A stretch of DNA of 64,000 nt, taken from contig CAKPKQ010000004.1 of the NCBI GenBank assembly GCA_934167305.1, positions 1 through 64,000 on the forward strand, written 5' to 3'. Source of the stretch: an uncultured Clostridia bacterium. Lineage in GTDB: Bacteria > Bacillota > Clostridia > TANB77 > CAG-508. Within the stretch, counting starts at the first letter, position 1, and each line of letters begins with the position of its first letter. The position numbers and the translations under genes were made by a program. This document shows, piece by piece, positions 34,657 to 43,119 of this stretch. Under the pieces are notes generated by a model, which saw nothing but the letters and a program-made list of their open reading frames with translations, made no database searches and was not told where the DNA came from.

Positions 34657-34685
34657 TTGTTTATACATAGTAAATTTGATATAAT
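34657..34685 (+). promoter_or_regulatory. Promoter of the EEP-hydrolase operon
   Basis: TTGTTT (34657-34662) and TATAAT (34680-34685) are spaced by 17 bp, about 30 bases before the start codon. Confidence 0.7.
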
Positions 34686-34714
34686 GCGAATAAATATAAA
34701 AGGCTGGTGGTAAA

Positions 34715-35452
34715 ATGATTTTAAAAATTATAACATTTAATGTTGCACATGGAAAAGGTATGGATGGAATAGTTGACCTACAAAGACAAGCAGATGTAAT
34801 AAAAAAATACAATCCAGATATAGTTTTTTTACAAGAAGTAGATATGTATACTAAAAGAGCTGGTGAAAGAAATCAAATTAGAGAATTTAGTAAAGCAATA
34901 GGTCTATATTATTGCTCAATGGAAAGTAATATTACATTAGAAGAAGGATATTATGGCGATGGAATTATTAGTAGATTTCCAATTTCATTCTCAACCAATT
35001 ATTTAATGCCACTTACAGATATAAATCATGAACAAAGAGGAATTTTATGTAATAGAATTTCTTTTGGAACCACAAAAATAAACTTATTTTCTGTACATTT
35101 ATCAACATACCAAGATGAAAGAATTTTAGCTGCAAAAGAAATAAATAGAATTATAAGAAAAATAGATCCAAGTGAACTAATAATTATGGGCGGAGACTTT
35201 AATGTTGGAGTTACAAGACTTGGAAAAGGCAAATATACATTTGAAGAGTCGGAAACATATGAAGAATATGAAATATTAAAAAAGCAATTAGAACAATTAC
35301 CAAACCAAAAAAATACTTGGTTTTCAAATTTAGGAAATGGATGTATTGATACAATTTTTTATTCTAAAGGTATTAGATTAAATAAATATGAAACTATAGA
35401 AGCAAACGGAGCATCTGACCATAATGCTGTATTTGCAGAGTTTGATATATAA
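34715..35452 (+). CDS. Endonuclease/exonuclease/phosphatase family protein
   Basis: The 245-residue protein has the EEP fold motifs: KIITFNVAHGKG at the start, FLQEVDMYTKRAG with the metal Glu, SVHLS, GGDFNVG with Asp-x-Asn, and the closing GASDHNAVFAEF with the catalytic Asp-His. Such enzymes hydrolyse phosphodiesters or phosphomonoesters in nucleic acids, lipids or sugars; there is no clue to the substrate here. It is cytosolic (no signal peptide). It heads an operon of four closely spaced genes ending with two pseudouridine synthases. Confidence 0.85.
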   Translation: MILKIITFNVAHGKGMDGIVDLQRQADVIKKYNPDIVFLQEVDMYTKRAGERNQIREFSKAIGLYYCSMESNITLEEGYYGDGIISRFPISFSTNYLMPLTDINHEQRGILCNRISFGTTKINLFSVHLSTYQDERILAAKEINRIIRKIDPSELIIMGGDFNVGVTRLGKGKYTFEESETYEEYEILKKQLEQLPNQKNTWFSNLGNGCIDTIFYSKGIRLNKYETIEANGASDHNAVFAEFDI

Positions 35453-35466
35453 AAGGAGAATTAAAA

Positions 35467-37149
35467 ATGACAGACAAGCAAAAAATGAAATTTAATGTAT
35501 TAGCAATATTTTGTATATTGATATTTAGTTTTGCATTAACACCAATTACATTTCAAAATGACACATATTACACAATTAAAATAGGTGAACATATTGTTCA
35601 AACAAAACAAATTGATATGCAAGACCCATTTTCATGGCATGATAATTTACCATATACATATCCACATTGGGCATATGATGTAGGAACTTATTTGATTTAT
35701 AATTTAGGAGAAAATACTAGTATAGGTGGATTTTGTGCAGTATATATTGCTACTGCCATTTTATCAATGATATTAGGAGTAGTACTTTATTATACATCAA
35801 ATAAATTATGTAAAAATCAAGTCGTTTCGTTTGTAATTTCAATGATAACAATGTTTTTATTAAAAAACTTTATTGCTGCAAGAGCACAATTGGTAACATT
35901 TATACTATTTGCATTAACTATTTTATTTATTGAGCAATTTATTGCTACAAAAAAGAAAAGATACTTTGTTTATTTACTTATAATTCCTATATTAATAGCA
36001 AATTTACACTGTGCTGTATGGCCATTTTATTTTGTATTGTATTTACCATATGTTGCAGAATATCTATTGGCTACTATTGCAGATTTACAATTATATTATT
36101 TACTTGCAATAAAGTGGAATGAGCTTAAAATAAAGAGATTGAATAAAAAAGGTAAAATTGATGAAGTTGGAAAATATCAAGAAAGAATAGCACATTTACA
36201 ACTAGATAAAGAAAATTCAGCACAAGCAAGAAAGAGAAGAGAAGCCAAAGCATATAAGGTAATTTTTAAAAAAGATCCAATAGTAAAGTGGCTTATAGTT
36301 ATTATGGTAATTAGTGCTATTACAGGATTTTTAACACCTTTAGGAACAACACCATACACATATTTAATAAAAACAATGAAAGGAAATACAACACAAAATA
36401 TTAGTGAACATTTACCATTAACATTAATCAATAACACAGCAATGTTAGTTGTATTTGCAACATTTTTAATGTTTTTAATATTTACAGATACAAAAGCAAG
36501 GCTAAGAGACTTTTTTATGTTAGCAGGGCTTACTTTATTAACATTTATGACAAGAAGGCAGTCATCAATTTTTGTTATAATATGTGGATTTATATTTGCT
36601 AAAATGGTTGCAAGTTTTGTACAAAAATATGACAAAGATAGTGAAGGAAAAATAATAAATATTGCAACAACTTTATTAGGAAAAATATTTGTTGTTTTGT
36701 TTGTTGTATTAATAAGCTTTTTAATATATAGAGATAAAAGCAATGATAAATTTGTAAATACAAACACATATCCAGTAGAAGCTTCAGACTATATTTTAAG
36801 CCATTTTGATTTAGAAAATATACATTTATTTAATGAATATAATTATGGTAGTTACTTGTTATATAGAGGAATACCAGTATTTATAGATTCAAGAGCTGAT
36901 TTGTATGCTCCAGAATTTAATGGTGTAAAAAATAAATATGGAAAATATGAAGGAAGAGATATTTTCTCAGATTATATTAATACTTCTAATATTAGCAAAT
37001 ATTATGAAGATACATTTGAAAAATATAATATAACACATATAATAGTAAGAAGAAATTCAAAATTAAGTATGCTTATATCAAAAGACAGTAATTACAAAAA
37101 TCTATATCAAGATAATAATTTTGTAATTTATGAAAGATTGACAAAATAA
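35467..37149 (+). CDS. Polytopic membrane protein, GT-C glycosyltransferase-like
   Basis: The 560-residue protein has about ten to eleven membrane helices and a mid-protein charged cytoplasmic stretch (about 220-265). After the first helix comes an acidic motif (TFQNDTYYTIKIGEHI) followed by WHDNLPYTYPHWAYDVG, the kind of first extracytoplasmic loop seen in GT-C enzymes that use polyprenyl-phosphate sugars. A C-terminal soluble domain follows the last helix. The family resemblance is by layout only; function unassigned. It lies 14 bases after the EEP gene and 13 before the RluD-like gene. Confidence 0.6.
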   Translation: MTDKQKMKFNVLAIFCILIFSFALTPITFQNDTYYTIKIGEHIVQTKQIDMQDPFSWHDNLPYTYPHWAYDVGTYLIYNLGENTSIGGFCAVYIATAILSMILGVVLYYTSNKLCKNQVVSFVISMITMFLLKNFIAARAQLVTFILFALTILFIEQFIATKKKRYFVYLLIIPILIANLHCAVWPFYFVLYLPYVAEYLLATIADLQLYYLLAIKWNELKIKRLNKKGKIDEVGKYQERIAHLQLDKENSAQARKRREAKAYKVIFKKDPIVKWLIVIMVISAITGFLTPLGTTPYTYLIKTMKGNTTQNISEHLPLTLINNTAMLVVFATFLMFLIFTDTKARLRDFFMLAGLTLLTFMTRRQSSIFVIICGFIFAKMVASFVQKYDKDSEGKIINIATTLLGKIFVVLFVVLISFLIYRDKSNDKFVNTNTYPVEASDYILSHFDLENIHLFNEYNYGSYLLYRGIPVFIDSRADLYAPEFNGVKNKYGKYEGRDIFSDYINTSNISKYYEDTFEKYNITHIIVRRNSKLSMLISKDSNYKNLYQDNNFVIYERLTK

Positions 37150-37162
37150 AAGGAGAATAAAT

Positions 37163-38059
37163 TTGAAATTTGTTGTACAACAAGATGGAAAAAGATTAGA
37201 TAAATATATTAGTGAGCAGAATACAGAATTGTCAAGAACAATGATTCAAAAACTCATTGATGAAAATCAAGTTTTAGTAAATAGTAAGCCACAAAAAGCT
37301 TCATATAAAGTTCAATGTAAAGATGAGATAATAATAAATATACCAGAACCAAAAGAAACAAATTTAAAATCACAAGATATCCCACTTGATATTATTTATG
37401 AGGACAATGATATTTTAGTTGTAAATAAAGCAAAGGGGATGGTAGTGCATCCTGCTGTTGGAAACCCAGATGGCACATTGGTTAATGCTATTATGGCGCA
37501 TTGCAAAGATAATTTATCTGGAATAGGGGGAGAACTTAGACCTGGAATTGTACACAGGCTTGACAAAGATACATCGGGCTTACTAATAATTGCTAAAAAT
37601 GATAAGGCACATATAAAGCTAAGTGAACAAATTAAAAATAGAAAAGTAAAAAAAGTGTATTTAGCACTTGTACGAGGTGTTATTCCTGAAAATGAAGCAA
37701 CTATTAATATGCCAATAGCCAGAAGCACAAAAGATAGAAAAAAGATGGCTGTTGATAAAAATGGAAAAGTAGCAATTACTCATTTTAAAGTATTAAAAAG
37801 ATTTGAAAAATATACATATGTACAAGTAACAATAGAAACAGGAAGAACACATCAAATTAGAGTACACTTATCTGAAATTGGTTATCCAGTTGTAGGAGAT
37901 TATACATATTCAAATGGAAAAAATGAATTTAATGTAGAAGGGCAAATGCTACATGCTAAAAGCCTTGATTTTGTACATCCGATTACTGGTGAGCATATGC
38001 ATTTGGAGGCTCCGTTGCCTGAGTATTTTGTTGATATTTTGAATAGATTAGAGAGTTGA
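37163..38059 (+). CDS. RluA/RluD-family pseudouridine synthase
   Basis: The 298-residue protein has an N-terminal S4 RNA-binding domain (about 8-65) and the RluA-type catalytic domain with the active-site Asp in VHRLDKDTSGLL, plus GRTHQIRVHL. It makes pseudouridine in 23S rRNA (RluD-like) or tRNA; the exact site is not inferable. Start is TTG 37163, eight bases after AAAGGAG. Third gene of the operon. Confidence 0.92.
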   Translation: MKFVVQQDGKRLDKYISEQNTELSRTMIQKLIDENQVLVNSKPQKASYKVQCKDEIIINIPEPKETNLKSQDIPLDIIYEDNDILVVNKAKGMVVHPAVGNPDGTLVNAIMAHCKDNLSGIGGELRPGIVHRLDKDTSGLLIIAKNDKAHIKLSEQIKNRKVKKVYLALVRGVIPENEATINMPIARSTKDRKKMAVDKNGKVAITHFKVLKRFEKYTYVQVTIETGRTHQIRVHLSEIGYPVVGDYTYSNGKNEFNVEGQMLHAKSLDFVHPITGEHMHLEAPLPEYFVDILNRLES

Positions 38060-38080
38060 AAAATAAGGAAGAAGTTAGAA

Positions 38081-38815
38081 ATGGAAGAAAGATTACAAAA
38101 ATTCCTAGCTAATCAAGGGGTTTGCTCAAGAAGAAAAGCAGAGCAATACATATTAGAAGGAAAAGTAAAAGTTAATGGACAAGTTGTAACAGAACTGGGA
38201 ACAAAAATAAACACAGATGTGGATAAGATTGAGTTTAATAATAAACTAATATCGAATGAAACAGAAAAAATTTATATATTATTAAATAAGCCAATTGGTT
38301 ATGTAACAACTGTAAAAGATCAATTTGACAGACCAACTGTAATGGAATTTTTAAAAGAAAATGGTAAACCAATAAAAACAAAAGTAGTTCCAGTTGGAAG
38401 GCTAGATATGTATACATCAGGAGCTCTAATATTAAGCAATGATGGAGATTTTATATATCAAATTACACATCCAAAACATGAAATAAATAAAACATATCAA
38501 GTAACAGTTAAAGGAAAAATAACTGATTCTGAAATAGAAAATCTAAGAAGCGGAGTAGACATTGGAGATTATATAACAAAACCTGCTCAAGTAAGGATAA
38601 TGAAAATAGATGAAGAAAAAAACATTTCAAGAATAGAAATTACAATACATGAAGGAAAAAATAGGCAAGTAAGAAGAATGTGCGAATCTATAGGAAAAAA
38701 AGTATTGGCATTACATAGAAGTAAAATAGGAAATATTGATGTAAAAGATTTAAAATTAGGAAGATTTAGATATTTAACTGATAAAGAGGTAAAACAACTT
38801 TTGACTAATTTTTAA
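38081..38815 (+). CDS. RluB/RsuA-family pseudouridine synthase
   Basis: The 244-residue protein has an S4 domain (MEERLQKFLANQGVCSRRKAEQ is its first helix pair, residues 1-22) and the RsuA/RluB/E/F catalytic domain with active-site Asp in VGRLDMYTSGAL and EGKNRQVRRMCE. Most likely RluB (23S rRNA near position 2605 in E. coli numbering). It ends the operon. Having two pseudouridine synthases of different families side by side is unusual but not unique. Confidence 0.92.
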   Translation: MEERLQKFLANQGVCSRRKAEQYILEGKVKVNGQVVTELGTKINTDVDKIEFNNKLISNETEKIYILLNKPIGYVTTVKDQFDRPTVMEFLKENGKPIKTKVVPVGRLDMYTSGALILSNDGDFIYQITHPKHEINKTYQVTVKGKITDSEIENLRSGVDIGDYITKPAQVRIMKIDEEKNISRIEITIHEGKNRQVRRMCESIGKKVLALHRSKIGNIDVKDLKLGRFRYLTDKEVKQLLTNF

Positions 38816-38921
38816 ATATGTGTTAATATAATACTGATTATTATTACTAATTGTAATGGTAATTATATGGTTAATATAACTAATTTTTTAGTCTTTAATA
38901 AAGATTAGAAGGGAGAAGAAA

Positions 38922-39863
38922 ATGGTAGAAGATAATGAAATAAAGGCAACTATATCGCCTTTTGCAATTAGAGAGGGAGAAGTAAAAGTATTTGATGGTA
39001 AAGATGGCTATATTTCAATGAATCAAATTATTCATAGAATAAATATAGGGCATATTACTGACTTGCACTTTTCTATTTTAGAACTAGTAAATGAATTTGA
39101 ATTTATTACCTCAAGACAATTACTTCAAATGCTAGAATGGAAAGGAATAGAAGTAGGCTCTCAAGATAAATTAAATAATAAATTAGAGCAATTGGTAAAA
39201 ACAAAAATATTAACAAGATATTATTTCAATTCAGAAGATGGAAAAGGAATTTATAGAATTTATTGTTTAGAAAAAATGGGAAAGTATTTGCTTAACTCAC
39301 GTGGAGTTGAATGTAAATGGCAACCTACAGATAATACAAAACCAGTTGCAATGATAAAGAAAAGATTGGCTGGAAATCAAACATTAATTGCCTATTTAAG
39401 AAAGGTAAAAGCTTTTGATTCATATGTTCCAAAGCCAAGTTTTACAGCTAAACAAGCTGGAAAAGTATTTAAAGCAAGTGGAGGAAGTGTAAAATTAACC
39501 AAAAATAATAAATCAATTGAATTTGTATTTGAAGTTGTACGTAGAGAACCAGATTGGGAGAAAAAGTTGGTTGACAAAATGAGATTATACAAAGACTTTT
39601 ACGAAAACTTCCAAACAGGTGACTCTGGCTATACAACTATTCCACAATTGATAATAATATGTGAAGATGACAAACATATGGCAGAAAGCTTTAAAGCTAT
39701 AGTAATGAATAAAGTTGAAATATCAAATATAAAACTATATTTTACAACAGATTTAAGACAAAACGAAGAAACGTTAGAAAGAACATTAGTACATTTCGGA
39801 ATAGACCCAGAAACTAAAAAATATAGAATGGAAAACATTGAAGTAAAATTATTAGGAATATAA
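38922..39863 (+). CDS. Replication-relaxation-like winged-helix protein
   Basis: The 313-residue protein has an N-terminal winged-helix region (about 45-125: ITSRQLLQMLEW, then a KTKILTRYYF wing and LEKMGKYLL) and a C-terminal alpha/beta region where FEVVRREPDWEKKLVDKMRL resembles the E-x-D ... K-Y core of the Replic_Relax family (PF13814). That family is tied to plasmid or conjugative-element replication and often neighbours TraG/VirD4 proteins, as here (ATPase gene at 43120-45495). The assignment is by pattern and moderate. No recombinase or relaxase is nearby. AAGGGAG precedes ATG 38922. Confidence 0.5.
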   Translation: MVEDNEIKATISPFAIREGEVKVFDGKDGYISMNQIIHRINIGHITDLHFSILELVNEFEFITSRQLLQMLEWKGIEVGSQDKLNNKLEQLVKTKILTRYYFNSEDGKGIYRIYCLEKMGKYLLNSRGVECKWQPTDNTKPVAMIKKRLAGNQTLIAYLRKVKAFDSYVPKPSFTAKQAGKVFKASGGSVKLTKNNKSIEFVFEVVRREPDWEKKLVDKMRLYKDFYENFQTGDSGYTTIPQLIIICEDDKHMAESFKAIVMNKVEISNIKLYFTTDLRQNEETLERTLVHFGIDPETKKYRMENIEVKLLGI

Positions 39864-39864
39864 T

Positions 39865-39919
39865 AAAAAACTTTTTTGGATATTTATATTAAATGAAATC
39901 CAAAAAAGTTTTTATTTTT
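39865..39919. terminator. Bidirectional terminator closing the RiPP-type operon
   Basis: AAAAACTTTTTTGGAT (39866-39881) pairs with ATCCAAAAAAGTTTTT (39898-39913) around a 16-nt loop, with T- or A-runs on both flanks, so it can stop transcription from either side. Confidence 0.88.
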
Positions 39920-39953
39920 ATATATTAATATAAGCTATTCAACATATATAAAA

Positions 39954-40721
39954 TTAGAAATTCCATCTTTTTTCTATACTTTCTAGATTATCCCAAACAG
40001 CATTAAAATTATCTATATTATGTGTATTATGTTTTTCCTCGATACTAATTCTATTATATAATAGTATAAACATTAGACAGAATACTTTTCTTATATTTTC
40101 GTTATGATTATATAGAAATGTTATAAGTTCATTAAAGTCTATATTTTTAGTTATATTATAATCAGAAAATATAAAATATATAAAGTCATATATGGCATCA
40201 CCTATAATAGTTCTAGGATCTATTATACCCACAATTTTATTGTCTAAGTAAACAAGATTAAAACTTCCTAAATCTCCATGAATTAACTTTGGAATTATAC
40301 AAAAAGTTTGCATTAATTCTAATTTATTTAATACTTTATGAGTTTTAGATAAATACTTGTCAGACATGTATTTTTTTTTGCTTTGAAATTCTGAGTATAA
40401 GAAGTCGTTCCAGCTTTTTTTTGGAGTTAATATATCTCCATATCTTCCATTCTCCATGATAATATAATTATTAATCATATCATATACATCTAATATAAGC
40501 ATTTGACAATTATTTTCATAATCTAATCTGTTACCATATATATAATTGTAAATTACAAAATTATTTTCTGTGTTTTCTTTTAGAATTTTCTCTACTGGCA
40601 ATATATTAGAATAACTCTTTATAAAAAACTGTTCAGAAATAAGGGTTGTTCGCGGAGCAACTTTTACAATGTATTTTCCATTTACTAAAATTATTTTATT
40701 TTTTATTTTTATCACTCCCAT
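39954..40721 (-). CDS. Aminoglycoside-phosphotransferase-fold kinase of the RiPP-type operon
   Basis: The 255-residue protein has the APH/choline-kinase fold: N-lobe with GKYIVKVAPRT, catalytic loop LIHGDLGSFNLVYLD (H148, D150, N155) and metal Asp in GIIDPR (168). Substrates of this family range from antibiotics to small alcohols and proteins. Being the last gene of a peptide-maturation operon suggests phosphorylation of the product, or self-protection (inference). The start is uncertain: ATG 40721 overlaps the end of the upstream gene by 26 bases and the GGGAGTGA after it looks like a ribosome binding site, so the true start may be a few codons later at a rare codon. Very A/T-rich, like its operon. 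Confidence 0.75.
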   Translation of the reverse strand: MGVIKIKNKIILVNGKYIVKVAPRTTLISEQFFIKSYSNILPVEKILKENTENNFVIYNYIYGNRLDYENNCQMLILDVYDMINNYIIMENGRYGDILTPKKSWNDFLYSEFQSKKKYMSDKYLSKTHKVLNKLELMQTFCIIPKLIHGDLGSFNLVYLDNKIVGIIDPRTIIGDAIYDFIYFIFSDYNITKNIDFNELITFLYNHNENIRKVFCLMFILLYNRISIEEKHNTHNIDNFNAVWDNLESIEKRWNF

Positions 40722-41739
40722 TTTTCAAGGTTAAGTTTATGAAATTAAATAATTCATCAATATTTTTTTCATTTTGATAAATTTTATATATTGATATTTG
40801 TTGAGTATCAAGTAAAGGAATACTTGGGTTTTCAAATATGCTAGAAAGATATCTTATAGTGTCATACGAACCGCATCTTCTATTTCTTTGAAGAACTTCA
40901 GCTTTTTGGTTTTCAGTCAATTCTATTATGCGAATATGTTCAAGTTCAGGAAAATAAAGAGGAATTATAATAAAACTTACTTTTACCTTATTTATTAATT
41001 TTATATTATAGATATCTTGTAACTCATTAACCTTTATATTAAACTTTTTTTGTGAATATAAATGAAAATTAAAATCTGATACATATAAGAATTTATCTGC
41101 GAATTCTGTTTTTTCCATTATAGCTTGCTTAATATTAGGATTTAACACTGATGATAAAGTACCTAAACGTATACCGACACGTGAAGGAGAACCTACTGCA
41201 ATAAGATTATTGTTTTCTTTTTTTAAAGCTAAATGTGAATTACTAACGAAATTAAATCCAGATTGAAGAAGATAATTTAGTATTGTTGTTTTTCCAGAAT
41301 TTCTTTCTCCTATTATAACTATGCCACTGGAATTTTTTTCTACACAAGCTGCATGAAAATATGAATAATTTGACCTTTCTAAAAATAAACCAAATATACT
41401 TATTAAGTTCTCACCAATAAATTGAATAAGATTATCTGTAATATTATTATATAGAATAAAAATCTCATCTTTTTTGCAAGATATAATAATACCGTCCCTA
41501 TCTTTTAAATATATAAAGTTATTAACAGATGATGATTTATGAGAACTGATTAAACTCTCGTATTTGTATTTATTTATGTAGATATATAAATTAAAATTAA
41601 CTTTTAGAGAATTTGTATCAAAAGTATAATAATTACCATATTCCATTTTTAATTTTTTTAATAACTCGTCAACACAGATAATCTTAATAGATATGCCCTC
41701 ATTTTTTACATAATTGATTTTCACTTTTTCTTCTTTCAT
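40696..41739 (-). CDS. HPr-kinase-like protein of the RiPP-type operon
   Basis: The 347-residue protein resembles HprK-related kinases: a mixed N-terminal half, then YFHAACVEK (H129) and a P-loop IGERNSGKTTIL (G144-T151), and a C-terminal region of strands and helices. In true HPr kinases the P-loop is followed by an Asp-rich catalytic segment; here the matching place reads FVSNSHLAL with Asn/Ser/His, so catalysis may be altered or lost. HprK-like kinases occur in lasso-peptide and PqqD-linked peptide clusters, where one family phosphorylates the peptide tail. No ribosomal HPr target is near. Upstream it overlaps the shifted tail of the radical SAM gene. Confidence 0.7.
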   Translation of the reverse strand: MKEEKVKINYVKNEGISIKIICVDELLKKLKMEYGNYYTFDTNSLKVNFNLYIYINKYKYESLISSHKSSSVNNFIYLKDRDGIIISCKKDEIFILYNNITDNLIQFIGENLISIFGLFLERSNYSYFHAACVEKNSSGIVIIGERNSGKTTILNYLLQSGFNFVSNSHLALKKENNNLIAVGSPSRVGIRLGTLSSVLNPNIKQAIMEKTEFADKFLYVSDFNFHLYSQKKFNIKVNELQDIYNIKLINKVKVSFIIIPLYFPELEHIRIIELTENQKAEVLQRNRRCGSYDTIRYLSSIFENPSIPLLDTQQISIYKIYQNEKNIDELFNFINLTLKNGSDKNKK

Positions 41740-41872
41740 ATTCCTCTTTCATCCCGTTTTTTGTTAGATAATCATTTATATACTTTTTTATTTTTAACTT
41801 TGCAGAACACCAACTATCTTCTGCAAAATTATAATCATTATGCAATATATAAGCATTGGCTGGACAGCCGTC
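41699..41872 (-). pseudogene. Out-of-frame C-terminal SPASM segment of the radical SAM enzyme
   Basis: In the frame one base away from the upstream radical SAM frame, the sequence reads MGGCPANAYILHND followed by DSWCSAKLKIKKY and stops at 41699. This supplies exactly the missing CX3C partner Cys and the last Cys of the SPASM motif. Removing one base (plus-strand G at 41870, an extra C on the coding strand) would fuse the two frames to a 383-residue enzyme. It overlaps the start of the HPr-kinase-like gene by 41 bases. Confidence 0.8.
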
Positions 41873-42851
41873 CCATGCATTCACTATAAATTTCACATGT
41901 TCCGCATTTTCCAGATTTTATTTGCTCATTTCTATAATCAACAATCTTTTTGATTTTTTCTAATAAAATAGCAATATCTATGTCATTGATATTTCCATAA
42001 AAAAATTCTTTATTATTATATGTTCTATTACATGAATATAAATTCCCATCTGAATCTAGTGAAATAAAGTTTAAGGCACATTTACCAGAAGTTGCACAAG
42101 ATTTATTACTATATGAACTATCTAGACATTTTACAAATTCATCGTAAATTTCTTTTATTTGAGTGAGACGTACATTGTCATCTGAAGTATCCTCTATCCA
42201 TATATTAAATAATTTTTTAAAAAATTTAAAGTAGCTTTCATTAGTCATAAAATTGATATCCATAGAATTATTGCACTTAAATGCAGGACGGATATTACAA
42301 TTTAATTTATTGTTACGTAAAAATTCATATAATTCGTCCTCTTTATTAAGTATTTGGTTAGTTAAAGTCATTATTATTCCAAAATTAATGTTTTCTTTCT
42401 TTAATAAATCAATTTTTGATAAAACATCTGTAAATGAATTTTTATTATTTTTATATACTCTAAATTTATTTGTTATTTCATCATAACCGTCAAGACTTAT
42501 TCCTACATGGACATTATATTTTTTTAGGATAGCTGTGATATTTTTATTAAGTAATGTTGCATTGGTTTGAATACTAAATCTTGCGTTAGGGTATAATTTT
42601 TTTATTTGCCCTAACAGTGCATCATAATTTTGATAGTTAATAATTAATGGTTCTCCACCATGAAATATTATTTCACTTGAAGCATTAGTATTAGGCCAAA
42701 GCTTTTTTATGTATTTAATTATGTTTGGAATTTTTGATGCAAATTCTTCATTTTCTTTTATTAAATTAGTGTGGTTATTCTTATCATAACAATATTTACA
42801 ATTTAAATTGCAAGAATTAGTTGATCTAAATATAATTGTAAAATTTCTCAT
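41838..42851 (-). CDS. Radical SAM/SPASM peptide-maturase-like enzyme, C-terminus frameshifted
   Basis: As read, 337 residues. The radical SAM cluster motif CNLNCKYC (C14, C18, C21) is at the N-terminus, FHGGEP and the usual SAM-barrel motifs (IQTNATLL, GISLDGYDE) follow, and the C-terminus has the auxiliary-cluster ligands CX10GX4C (ends GNLYSC) and CGTCEIYSEC. The SPASM pattern CX2CX5CX3C-gap-C is then broken: the frame runs into RLSSQCLYIA and stops. ATG 42851 follows AAAGGAT; the longer frame from 42887 lacks a ribosome binding site. SPASM enzymes of this size modify RiPP precursors by C-C, thioether or similar bonds; the precursor is encoded 66 bases upstream. No RRE/PqqD domain is fused. 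Confidence 0.85.
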   Translation of the reverse strand: MRNFTIIFRSTNSCNLNCKYCYDKNNHTNLIKENEEFASKIPNIIKYIKKLWPNTNASSEIIFHGGEPLIINYQNYDALLGQIKKLYPNARFSIQTNATLLNKNITAILKKYNVHVGISLDGYDEITNKFRVYKNNKNSFTDVLSKIDLLKKENINFGIIMTLTNQILNKEDELYEFLRNNKLNCNIRPAFKCNNSMDINFMTNESYFKFFKKLFNIWIEDTSDDNVRLTQIKEIYDEFVKCLDSSYSNKSCATSGKCALNFISLDSDGNLYSCNRTYNNKEFFYGNINDIDIAILLEKIKKIVDYRNEQIKSGKCGTCEIYSECMGRLSSQCLYIA

Positions 42852-42881
42852 AACTTTGTATCCTTTCACATATAAAATAGA

Positions 42882-42904
42882 GCCCACTATATAATATAAT
42901 GGGC
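42882..42904 (-). other. Intercistronic hairpin between precursor and radical SAM gene
   Basis: GCCCA and TGGGC close a stem that continues through TATA pairs over 23 nt. There is no long T-run. Such read-through hairpins after RiPP precursor genes commonly keep precursor mRNA in excess over enzyme mRNA. Confidence 0.6.
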
Positions 42905-42917
42905 ATGCTTTGTGGTG

Positions 42918-43094
42918 TTAATAGCTATCGTCATATCTTGAAGTGTCATCATAATGAGAGTCAAAATATCTATCATCAGCTCGATCACTATGTCTATCAT
43001 GATAGTAAGAATCATTGTAATTATCTCTATGAACTAACTCACTATTAAAAGTAAAATTGCCTTGAGAGAAAAATTCTTCTAATCTATTACTCAT
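42918..43094 (-). CDS. Putative RiPP precursor peptide with five Tyr-x-Asp motifs
   Basis: A 58-residue open frame from ATG 43094 (ribosome binding site AAAGGAG, ideal spacing) to TAA 42918. Residues 1-25 form an ordinary leader-like part (MSNRLEEFFSQGNFTF...). Residues 26-58 are made almost only of Tyr, Asp, His, Arg, Ser and hold Y26-N-D, Y31-H-D, Y43-F-D, Y48-D-D and Y54-D-D. There is no Cys, no Gly-Gly site and no membrane segment. It lies directly upstream of a radical SAM/SPASM gene, the classic precursor position. Repeated aromatic-x-Asp triplets are the kind of site used by cyclophane-forming radical SAM enzymes, but no crosslink type can be assigned from sequence. It follows the VirD4-like gene by 25 bases with no terminator between them. 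Confidence 0.75.
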   Translation of the reverse strand: MSNRLEEFFSQGNFTFNSELVHRDNYNDSYYHDRHSDRADDRYFDSHYDDTSRYDDSY

Positions 43095-43119
43095 AATTAC
43101 TCCTTTCTATTACTAAAAT

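Noticed and set aside
36177..36767. 196-residue minus-strand open frame inside the GT-C-like gene
   Set aside because: Opposite-strand shadow of membrane-helix codons; no start signal.
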